From the NCBI GenBank assembly GCA_965153455.1, contig OZ234503.1, positions 7,036,157-7,100,156 on the forward strand: DNA of 64,000 nucleotides. The letters are read 5' to 3'. A program made the translations under genes and the position numbers. Origin of the DNA: Sphagnum compactum. Lineage: Eukaryota > Bryophyta > Sphagnopsida > Sphagnales. The notes under the pieces are model-generated. The model searched no databases. It was not told the DNA's origin and was given only the letters and a program-made list of their open reading frames with translations. Numbering within the stretch: the first letter of the stretch is position 1; every line of letters begins with the position of its first letter. Of the stretch, positions 1 through 10,437 are shown piece by piece.

Positions 1-648
1 CATTCAATTGGCCAATAGATGAAGGTAGTTCTTTCAAGTTGTGACACCATTTCAAATTAAGTTTTTGGAGTGCATTCAATTTGCCAATAGATGAAGGTAG
101 TTCTTTCAACTTGGAACACCCTGACAAATCAAGCTCCTGGAGTGCACTTAATTGGCCAATAGATGAAGGTAGTTCTTCCAATTCGGAACACCATGTCAAA
201 TAAAACTCTTGGAGTGCATTCAATTGGCCAATAGATGAAGGTAGTTCTTTCAAGTTGAAACATCCTTTCAAATTAAGCGTTTGGAGTGCATTCAATTGGC
301 CAATAAATGAAGGTAGTTCTTTCAAATTGGAACACCTTGACAATTCAAGCTCCCAAAGTGTATTCAATTGGCCAATAGATGAAGGTAGTTCTTTCAACTT
401 GGAACATCCACTCAAATTAAGCTTTTGGAGTGCATTCAATTGGCCAATAGATAAAGGTAGTTCTTTCAAGTTGGAACACCCAATCAAATAAAACTCCCGG
501 AGTGCATTCAATTGGCCAATAGATGAAGGTAGGTCCTTCAAGTTGGAACACTCTGATAAATAAAATTCTTGGAGTGCATTCAATTGATTAATAGATGAAG
601 GTATTTCTTCTAAAATTTTACATTGTGCCAAATCAAGTACTTGTAATT
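1..648 (-). repeat. Nine 72-bp tandem repeats encoding 24-residue LRRs
   Basis: Units begin at 1, 73, 145, 217, 289, 361, 433, 505 and 577, each exactly 72 bp apart. On the minus strand each encodes one LRR with the core SSIGQLNAL followed by a C-x-N/K-LKELP segment. The frame stays open through all units. The high similarity between units suggests recent expansion by unequal exchange or slippage. Confidence 0.93.
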
Positions 649-3600
649 GCAAACAATGAAATAAATTATTTGGTAACTTTTGAATCATGCATTTTTTGAG
701 GCACAACCACTTGACATTATTCATATTTCGCCCGTGGAAGAAATTTTCCATGATAGTTGATGAAGCTTCTGTTAGGTCAAGCAACCTAAGGTTACCAAAT
801 CCTTTTGAGTTGATTTGGAATAACGTTGGCAAACTGACACATTGTTTCAATGAAATGCCTTCTAAAGTTTCCACCACCTATCACATGAAATGAAAAAAAA
901 GGATTATCAATAAAAAAAAATCATTTCATCCTAATGTCAAATTTTATTAAAAAAAACATGTATTTATAAAATCCAGATTCAAAGCTAAAACATTTGCTTT
1001 TAGACATTAAAAATAATATAAAACATTGAAATAAAATTATAAGATTGAAACAGTATAATGACAACCTTCTTCTTTTTTGAAAAATAATTTGATTGATTTG
1101 ATTTCCATATAAATCGATTTGTAATTGGTAGTTCCATTGCAATATCTTGACCCATGTCTCGTAATTGTTCATGTATGTACAAGATTCCACCCTTTTGCAA
1201 TTGGATTAAAGATCTATCTTGTAAAATTTGTATTCCAAAATTTGGGTATAAATAATCTCCACTCCATGCTCGATAAATTGTACTTATTTTCAAACCACCC
1301 AAAAAACAAGCGATATCCAAAAACATGTTTTGATGTTGCTTATCCAAGGCATCATAAGAAATTTTCAATACACTCCAAAGCTTTTCATTATCATTGCCCC
1401 CGGTGACACTTTGCCCGTTTTTCAATTTGTTCAATGCACCTTCCCAAATTTCTAATTCTTTTGTATTGCACAAAAAGGAACCCAATACTTTAAGACTTAA
1501 AGGGAGCCCCTCACAAGTTTCTATAATCTTCATACATATATCTTCAAAATCTTTTGTTGGAACATGATTTGCATTACTAAATGCATGGAACATAAAAAGT
1601 TCCCTTGCTTGTTCAACTTCCAAAAATTTCATGACCACTTTTCCAGCTTCACTTACATGAGATTTCAAATTTTGCCAATTTCGATCATTCACAAGTACTT
1701 TGCTTTTAGAAGTTGCATTCTTCGCACCCTTATTGATGAGAAGTTGCAAAGATGTAAGGTTCTCTGCCTCACCAACATCATCCACCACCACTAACACTTT
1801 CTTCGATATCATACAATGTTTAATTTTTTCAAGGTGTTCTTTAGTCACATTTTCATCCTTGCATAAACTTTTGCCAAACAAATCATGTAGGAGTTGTTTG
1901 ATGACATCATTGATATCCTTTGATTTCACATTCTCCAAAAAACTAGACTTGTCATATTGGTTGTGGAACAAATGATAGAATTTTTTGCTCAAAGTGGTCT
2001 TCCCAATCCCACCCATTCCAACCAAACCAACAATAAATTCCTTTTGTAACAAAACGTTTATTTTTTTTGCTTCGTCAATTAGCCCCACCCCATGACTTGG
2101 CAAATGTGGAAGCGATATGTTTTTCTGTCAAAATCCACAAAATATAAATCATTCATATGTTATCTTTTTTATTTAATAACTAATATATATGACATTGCAT
2201 ATGCAATACACATCAAGTGTGCTATGACATATTGTGTTTCAAATTACATGAACATAAATGAAGTGAAAAAAATAAGATTTGATGTTTTTACCTCCATACA
2301 TATTTTCAAACATTTTAACAATAAATTATAGCTTGGATGATCTTTGTTTGGTGGCTTGCAAATTGTCAAGTGATTAGCATCCTCAATTTTGTAATGGTTG
2401 TTGTTTGACAACCGAATAGCTGAGGCATATGGCACTAAAATTCCCTGCATGTGCAAAAGATTAAGTTAATGGAACTCATTGACTTGTTTGTTCACTTATG
2501 CTTTAACTTATGAGCTAAATGGTGGTGAAAATTATAGCTTAATAACTATTGATGTTTGAATAATAGTGAACTATTGTGTACAAGTAATTTCCTTCAACCC
2601 TTCGGCAAGCAACTTATATAAATACATCGTAAAGTTCTTCGTTTTTAATTTCATGAATCTTAAATGTTTTAATAATGTTATGACTTTCCTTATAAATATG
2701 TACATGGAATTGATTTTACGAAAGGAAAATTAAAACCTATTTCTTAATGTTTGAAATCAATCAAATTTCCTTTCCATTAATAATAATTCATGAAACAAAG
2801 TTGATAAAACTCATGACCCATTCATCACGATAATGTATATAAAAGCATTGACTACATGATCCCACACAAGTTTTGACAATGCAGAAAATGTAAAACTAAT
2901 GAACCAAGTTATTTAACTTTCAATTTGACAAAATGAAAATCTTACCCAATTATCGTCGAGTGGTAAGCCTTCGCCAAATGCATAAATGTTGAGGTCTTCA
3001 TGAATGGCAGTTTTAAAATCTATTGAAAGGTACTCCATTTCTGAATTGAAAATTTCTAAATTTTTTGAAAAACCAAGTTGGGTTGCATATTTGCTCAACT
3101 TATTGATTTGTTGATATTGCCAAGTGAAATATTTTGATAAAGATTGGGTGCCACCAGAATGTGGTACACCATAAAATACTACACCTTTGACATTGTTCAA
3201 AAATGTCTCACAACATTTGTGTATTTCATCATCCAAACCAGTTTTTGACCTTTGACATACATGTTTGTGAGCTTCAACCACCAAGCTTTTGAGTACAAGA
3301 CCTCCAAAACTATAAGCAACTAATGCCACCGGTCCATCCCAAAGGGATTGATAACTACAAAATATTCAACAATGCACCAAAATTCCATTATCCACATTGT
3401 ATTAGCATGTACAAATTTATCCTATCATACTTGGGGGCAATTTTCCAATTCACACATGACCTAAGCCATAAGTTCATAATTGATTTGCTTGTCCTATGTC
3501 ATTTTTCATTTATTGACTCCATTAATCAACCTAAAAAAATGTGACAACCATGTTTTTGTAAAGGAAATTTTATGCACAAGTATGTAGGTGTTTATATTCT

Positions 3601-4352
3601 TGTGTTAATGTATAATTCATTTTCTATGTGTTATGTTGGAAATATAGTTGAAATTATATATATATATACCCTTTTTTGAAATAAGTTTCTACACATGTAT
3701 TAATATAATATAATATAATTCAATTGCATTACCAAATATAAAACTTCAAAAAGTGGGAATTAAAAATTGCCATCAAAACCAAACTAGTTGTACCATGAAC
3801 TTATAATATGAACATGGATTTTGCTATTATCCTCAAACAATAACATTTGCATTGAAGCCCCAATTTATTATCTCCTACATGAATCTAACAATTCAAGTAA
3901 ATTGAAACATGTTGGTGTGCATCACAATACTAGTACACATGAACAATTAACTCGTGCAATACATGCAAGAAATTTTAAAGATGTAACCAATTATCTTTAA
4001 TGTACACAAAGAGAAATAATTAATGTGTCCATAAATAGAGGAGATTGTCACACCTTGAATTTGTAATCAAACTTTGGACGAGGTTTTTGCCAATTCCATT
4101 CACATCATTGTGAACACTTGCCACAATTTTAGAATCATAGGACAATGATAAAATTCGAACATCATTGTTCAAGTCTTCGGGTAGCCACTTTTCCGGCCAA
4201 CATATGCACTCTTCTCTATTGTTGGGGGGGCATGTTGTCCATGTTTCCTTCCATTCATCATTTGTGCCGGAAGCAATCCCATGAAAAAAAACGATGGTCA
4301 AGTTTGGATTATTGGAATTGCAAGTGGGATTTAAATCATGCACTGGATATGT
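1..4352 (-). CDS. Hydrolase-NB-ARC-LRR immune receptor (HNL class), 3' end beyond window
   Basis: This is a putative intracellular NLR immune receptor with an alpha/beta-hydrolase N-terminal domain. The exons, read on the minus strand, are 4352-4054, 3354-2946, 2444-2292, 2124-1066 and 877-<1, and every junction keeps phase. The hydrolase part has an oxyanion-region motif VFFHGI, a nucleophile elbow AYSFGG (Ser in place) and a histidine in DANHLTICKPP. NB-ARC has P-loop GMGGIGKTT, kinase-2 VLVVVDDV, GLPL and FLDIACF, all TIR-NLR-like. The MHD position reads IHE. The LRR exon is open to the window edge. The start is unresolved: the first exon shown is entered at a TTTGCAG acceptor in phase 0, and the real first exon lies upstream, perhaps in the unrecognised ORF at 5509-5303. 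HNLs are known from bryophytes. That the hydrolase is active or acts in signalling is inference. Confidence 0.85.
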
Positions 4353-5101
4353 CTGCAAAGAAAATGAAAACGAGTCAACATAATTCTTCAAACGTCTCTT
4401 GGAGATTATTTGACTATACATGAAAAAAGAGAAATGAAATATTCAAATTATAATAGTTAGATAAAAGCAATAATTAGTTGACAAAACTAAGTTTAACAAG
4501 ATGACAATAATAGATGAATCGGAGAATACCAAATCTATCTTGCATGACTAACAAATGAAGATCATTCACATGAGTCGTAGACCTCAAAGTTTCAAAACAT
4601 AGTTCAATAAGTAAATGTTGTTACATAGTAGGTGGAACGTATGTGAAACAATAAAGGTTAATGCTAAGAATTGGATTCTTTCAAGTTTGGGTTGATTTGT
4701 ACTTCATGACATTTTCCCCAACATTTGGGCCTCTAAGGCTTCCAACATCTAAGGAATTGGGACACAAAACCAATAAGAATGTCCAAGAGCATTTTAATAA
4801 TTTGCTTTAGGTTGTTGGATTAAGACTACACATTGAACTTAACTCATAGTCTATAATGAAAGTTCCAATCTTTACAAATTCAATATATTCTTAGTCTATG
4901 CCAAATTTTGACAAATTTGCCTTTCACCAATCCTACTTGTTATAGCAAATGAGTCACCGACCGAATGTAAGAGGCTATAATGATGACTCCACTTCGTATT
5001 GTTTTAAACATCATTTCATATTGTTTTTATCGAAACAACCGAACAGGAAAGTAAGCAAAGTAAAAAATGTATGACAAGGAAACTTGTAAATGATTGGGGA
5101 C

Positions 5102-5275
5102 ATTCAGGTACCCTAGTGGCTAAAAGGTATGGTTGTGAAGTTGTTGGTTGGGAGTTCAAATCCAAACTAGACCTCCTTCTCTTGATGCTTTGTGAGGACA
5201 ATAAGCTATCACGGTTGTAAGGGTCAAGGAAAATTGTCCACACCCAAACAAAATAAAAAAAAGTAAAGAAAAATC
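5102..5275 (+). repeat. Possible tRNA-derived SINE
   Basis: A box-A-like segment (TGGCTAAAAGG near 5117) and a box-B-like segment (GAGTTCAAATCC near 5152) are spaced as in a tRNA-type pol III promoter. The unit continues for about 120 bp without coding potential and ends in an A-rich tail near 5250-5275. This fits a SINE, but no second full copy and no clear target duplication were found in the window. Confidence 0.4.
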
Positions 5276-5302
5276 AAACTTCAACATCAAAGTTCGGAAA
5301 GC

Positions 5303-5509
5303 CTAAGAAAAAATTGTGCAAAGAAAGCTCATGATAAGGTCAAGAAGAAGCACCACATTGCTGTGCCATCCAGAGCTTGAAGGAGCATTTTCAGCGGGGA
5401 CCAAAGGTGTCTCAATCACAGCAGGGATCTGCACAACATCTCTCTTTCTTTGTGGCGGCCCCTGTGAAAGATCAATTCCTTTTCTCTTGAGGCAATATGA
5501 ATTTCTCAT
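5303..5509 (-). other. Unrecognised 68-codon ORF upstream of the HNL gene
   Basis: This minus-strand reading frame has a basic N-terminus (MRNSYCLKRKG) and a middle stretch with codon-like composition (AVIETPLVPAENAPSSSGW). It is richer in GC than the surrounding DNA. It could be the missing first exon of the HNL gene, since an in-phase GT donor candidate lies after about residue 52 and the right-edge HNL exon 1 also begins MRN. That link is weak. It may equally be a chance ORF. Confidence 0.2.
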
Positions 5510-5575
5510 ATTTTGTACTACTGAAATTCCTTTTGCTCACTGCTCTCATAAATATTTTTCTCGCAGCCTTTTGGT

Positions 5576-5960
5576 CTCATAAAACCTGCTACAAATCCTT
5601 TGCCATCCCAATAGCATACACAGGCTATGATGGGTGTCCCTCACATCACAGATTCCCGCAAGCTAAGCTGATCTTTCCACTAGATCTCCCCAAAAAACAT
5701 CAACCCCTTTCCTCTTCACCATGAAACTCCCTGGAATTCTCACACTCGTCTCTTCTTACTCCTTTTTCGACTTTTCTCACAGAAGAAGGAAGAAGAAGCT
5801 CTCATAAAACCTGCTAGAAATCCTCTGCCATCCCAAACACAGGGTACGATGGGTGTCCGTCACATCACAGATTCTCGCAAGCTGATCTTTCCACTAGATC
5901 GCTCCGAACAACATCAAACCCTTTCCTGTTCACGATCTCCCTGGAATTCCCACTCTCTTC
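5576..5960. repeat. Diverged tandem duplication, period about 225 bp
   Basis: The segment from about 5576 to 5745 (CTCATAAAACCTGCTACAAA...) reappears from about 5801 to 5960 (CTCATAAAACCTGCTAGAAA...). The copies share blocks such as GATGGGTGTCC, TCACATCACAGATTC and CTGATCTTTCCACTAGATC, with small indels. No intact ORF spans the two copies. Their role is unknown. Confidence 0.7.
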
Positions 5961-8202
5961 TCTCACAAATGTTTCTTCGTCTTCATTTTCTCCTCCCCCA
6001 GAAACTTGTAGAAGGGGTTTGCCGTGACTCTTCAGACTCTAGCATACGCGCTTTACCGATTTCTTCTTGGCCACTGAACAGTTCATTACTTTCTTTTGTG
6101 GAACACATCATGTCTCTATTTTCTACTCATATTTGAGGATGGAATATGCAATGTCAGCTTTAGACTTGTCAAACACGCTTTACTTTTTCCCTCTGGCCTC
6201 CTCCATTCTTATTATCATCATGACTTTTGTTCACATCCATCCACACAACCACCTCTCATTTACCAAAAAAACTATTGCCGAAAAAAAGCTAAGTCATACA
6301 TTTTATTTAAAGTGCTAAAATGAAATGTTTTTTGAGATTCTCAATAGCCAAAATGAACCCAAATCCAAAAAAAAAAAAAATCTTCAGATTTTCATGCATG
6401 GTTTTCAAGCAGGTAGCCAAAAATAAGAGAAAGAATGTTTAAGATTTTTCTAATGCCATATTTTAGCTCATAGCCAAATCTGACTAAATCTTCCTACCGA
6501 TGATACCCACTTGGGCCATATATCTCAACACTCACCCCAAAAAATAACACACACCACCCCCCAAAAACCCACTCATATGGCCATCTGAATGGGTTTTTGG
6601 TCAATTTTTTTGGGTTTTTCCCCCAAAACCCATTCAAATGGAGGGGGAAAAACAAAAGAAATTGTGTTCAGAAAAGTGACTTTTCTCTTGGGTGAATTTT
6701 CTTCGCACTGTGGCTAAATCTTTTTTTCTTTTGAAGAAATTGGGAAAATTCGTTTTAAAAGTGTGAATTCGAGAAAAATGAAAGCTCAATAAATGGAATA
6801 AATTTTAATTATTAGAAAACGTGAGTACAATTCACTACTCCCCATTCATTCATTAGATCAAGAAACTCACTATTTTAAAACTAATTACTTAAACTAAACT
6901 AGTGAATACATTCAAAATTTGGTGAAATCACTTGACAAAACACTTTTTTGTTCTCCCCATTCATTAGATCAGGGAATTCATTATTTTTTAACTAATTACT
7001 TAAACTAGTGAATTCATTCAAAATTTAGTGAAATCATTTGACAAAACATCTTTTGTTGTATTGTATGTAAAATCATCCTTTACAGCAGCTCCACAGGTGC
7101 TCTGAGTCTATTGCAATGGAACACAATATTTCCCAAAACCAGGATTAGTTTTCTTTTCTCTTTTTTTTTGGGCCCCAACCCCACACTAAAACTGACAATG
7201 CAAATGATCGGTAACCAATAATAGCTATTACCAACCCACTTCAACCCAAAGCCATTGTGCTGCGCCAAAATTTAATTTACTGTCTAGGGCCATATACCCA
7301 GCACTTGTGGACTTTCTCTTAGGCCCACTTTACAATAGGAATCAAGGCCCCCCCATGTTCAACTCAAATCACGCATTCCTATTGGTGCAAAAGTTGAAAT
7401 CAGCCCCCCCAAGTGCTAAATTACACTAGGAGTCTCAAGGCCAAAACAGAAAAAAAAAAAATCTTTTCAATCTGCCCCAAGTTACTAAATAAATATTGAA
7501 CTTTATGACCTTGTGTTGGGCTCAAGGCTGAAGAAAAGGATACCATCAAATTTGGGAAGTGGCCAATGTTGTAGCATTTATTAATAACCCTTCACATAAG
7601 GAGTCAAAAGGGTCTTGTGGTGCCATAGTAGCCTCAATTTGCCACTTCTTGGTCTTGGACCCTCCTTCTAAAGCCGTTGGGACCAATTTAAAGCTTTTGA
7701 CCAATAAGATTGCTTGAATTCATTGGTCCCTGGACCTTGGACCCTTGTCTAAAGTCCCCCTTAGTTTCACAACATGTTTTTCCATATTTTATTTAGGGTG
7801 CACACACATATATATACCTTTGTACCATTGGTTTTTTTTTTTTTTCTTCCTTTCCTTCTTTTTTCAATTTTGTGGTTTGTAAAAACTTTGTCAATTTTTT
7901 TTCCATTTTATGTGCATCATTTTTTTCTCGATTTCACACTATTAAAACGAATTTTCCCAACTTCTTCAAATTGTCTTTGGAGCCAAAGTGCGAAGATTCA
8001 CCAAGAAAAATCACTCCTCTGTACAGAATTTCTTTTGTTTTTCTACTCTGGATTTATTTGCTATGACCTTCCATGTAAATTTTTCCTTTTCCCCCCAAGC
8101 TGCTCCAATCATAGCCACGGGCGAGGGCGAACCAGCACCTACGACATAAACACTAGAGAGACAATTGAAGAATTGTGTTGACTCATTTTCATTTTCTTTG
8201 CA
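5961..8202. other. Intergenic, AT-rich, no gene seen
   Basis: Only short, low-complexity reading frames occur here, with homopolymer A, T and C runs and tracts such as GGCCCCCCC near 7345. The T-rich frame at 7774-8181 lies just upstream of the HNL pseudogene. Its end (around 8155-8200) aligns with the sequence just 5' of the first recognised exon of the intact HNL gene, so the last part may be inside the ancestral duplication. Confidence 0.5.
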
Positions 8203-10437
8203 GAAATATCTAGTGCAAGATTTAAATCCCACTTGCATTCCAATAATCCAAACTTAACCATCGTTTTTTTTTTGTGCATGGGACTGCTTTTGGCACAAAT
8301 GATGTATGGAAGGAAAACATGGACAACATGCCCCACCGATAATAGAGAAAAGTGCATATGTTGGCCAGAAAAGTGGCTACCCGAAGATTTAACAACATTG
8401 TAAAAAAAGTATTTCTAATTTTTTTAAATTTTAAATTCTTTTTTATTTTAACAATATTTTTAAAGTAACACATAGAAGATGAGTTGTACAACATAAACAC
8501 AAGAATGTAAACACATACATACTTGTACCTAATAATACCTTTATCAAAACATGGTTGTCACATTTTTTAGGTTGATTTATGGAGTCAATAAATGAAAAAT
8601 GACAAATGATGAGCAAATCAATTATGAACTTATGGCTTAGGTCATGTGTGAATTGCAAAATTGCCCCCCAAGTATAATAGGATAAATGTGTACATGTTAA
8701 TACAATGGTGATAACAAAATTTTGGTGCATTGTTGAACATTTTGTACTTATCAATCCCTTTGGGATGGACCAATGGCATTAGTTGCTTATAATTTTGGAG
8801 GTCTTGTATTCAAAAGCTTGGTAATTGAAGCTTGCAAACATGTACATCAAAGGTTAAAAAATGATTTGGATGATGAAATACATAAATGTCATAAGACATT
8901 TTTGAACAATATTAAAGGTGTAGTATTTTATAGTGTATCACATGATGGTGGTACTCAATCTTTATCAAATTATTTCATTTGGAAACATCAACAAATCAAA
9001 ACATTGAGTGAATATGCAACAATATTTGGTTTTTTAAAAAAAATCTTTCAACCCACAAACGGAACACCTTGTAACAAATTTTTTAAATGTCATTCATGAA
9101 GACCTCAACATTTATGCATTTGGCAAAGGATTACCACTTAACGAGAATTGGGTAAGATTTTTGTTTCGTCACATTGAAAGTTATCTAATTTGGTTCATTA
9201 GTTGAACATTTTTTGTATTGTCAAAATTTGTCTATGATCAAGGACTCAATACTTTTGACATTAGTAGAAAAACGCCATTTTTCGACTTGTCTTAGGCAAC
9301 TAAAAGTGTCTTTTGCAAATTTTTTGATGAAAAATAGTCACTTTTAGTCACCTAAAACAAGTCAAAAAATGGGTTTTTCTAGTAGTGTGAATATATTAAT
9401 GTGGGGAATGGGTCATCTGTTTTGTGAACTTTGTTTCATGAATTACTATTGATGGAAAGGAAATTTTATTGATTTCAAACATTAAGAAATAGGTTGAAAA
9501 TTTTCCCTTCATCAAATCAATTTCATATAAATATTTGTGAAAAAAATCATTACATCATTAAAACATGTAAGACAAATGAGATTAAAAACCAATAACCTTG
9601 TGATGTATTTAAATAATTTTCTTGCCAAAGGGTTGACGAAAATTACTTTTACAAAAAATATTTCATCTTGATTCAAACATCAATAGTTATTAAACTTAGT
9701 TTTCACCACCATTTGGAATAACTATGTTATGTAGAAGTTAAAGCATAAATGAACAAACAACTCAATGAATTCCATCAATGTAATCCTTTTGCACACACAG
9801 GGAATTTTAATGCCATATGCTTCAACTATTCAATTGTAAAACAATAACCATTACAAAATTGAAGATGCTAATCACTTGACAATTTGCAAGCCACCAAATA
9901 AAGATCATCCAAGCTATTATTTATTCTTAAAATGTTTGAAAATATGTATGAAGGTAAAAACATCAAAACAAAATCTTTTTTTTCATACATGTTCATGTAA
10001 TTTGATACACATTAGGTCATAACACACTTGATGTGTATCATATATGTAATGTCATATATATTGGTTATCAAATAAGAAAGATAACATATAAACAACCTAT
10101 ATTTTGTGAATTTTGACAAAAATATATGTTACTTCCACCTTTGCCATGTCATGAGGTGGCGTTGATTGATAAAGCAAAAGACATAAACATCTTGTTATAA
10201 AAAGAATCTATTGTTGATTTGGTTGGAATAGGTGGGATTGAGAAAACCACTTTGTGCAAAAAATTCTATCATTTGTTCCACAACCAATATGGCAAGTCTA
10301 GTTTTTTGGAGGATGTGAAATCAAAGGACAATATCAATGACATCATAAAACAACTCCTACATGATTTTTGTGGCAAAATGTTATGCAAGGATGAAAATGT
10401 GAATCAAGAAGACCATGACCAAATTAGCTCCTTCTAA
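8203..10437 (+). pseudogene. Decayed inverted copy of the HNL gene
   Basis: This is a broken copy of the minus-strand HNL gene, in the opposite orientation. It retains the hydrolase exons (8203-8400; about 8745-9153; about 9801-9951) and the start of the NB-ARC exon (about 10128-10437). Damage includes a frameshift in a T-run near 8265, loss of the rest of exon 1 after 8400, a frameshift near 9050, a stop in the third exon, a stop before the P-loop and an abrupt end in NB-ARC. The catalytic serine motif reads AYNFGG (Ser to Asn), and the P-loop reads GIGGIEKTT (Gly to Glu). Introns match those of the intact gene as well, so this is a DNA-level duplication and not a retrocopy. No LRR part remains. 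Confidence 0.88.
9259..9387. mobile_element. CACTA-type MITE, 129 bp, with 3-bp target duplication
   Basis: The terminal inverted repeats are about 50 bp: the left end begins CATTAGTAGAAAAACGCC, and the right end read in reverse begins CACTACTAGAAAAACCC. Both run to ACTAAAAGTG. The element is flanked by TGA on each side (9256-9258 and 9388-9390). It lies in an intron of the HNL pseudogene. The matching intron of the intact gene (about 2825-2850, minus) lacks it and acts as a related empty site. Confidence 0.88.

Noticed and set aside
255-491. 78-codon plus-strand ORF of repeated FNWPIDEGSSF units
   Set aside because: It is the antisense shadow of the LRR repeats, which read as proper LRRs on the minus strand.
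1700-1975. Plus-strand ORFs across 1125-1975
   Set aside because: They are antisense to the NB-ARC exon, whose motifs are clear on the minus strand.
7774-8181. 135-codon plus-strand ORF, Phe-rich
   Set aside because: It comes from T-rich low-complexity DNA just upstream of the HNL pseudogene. It has no motif and no splice support.
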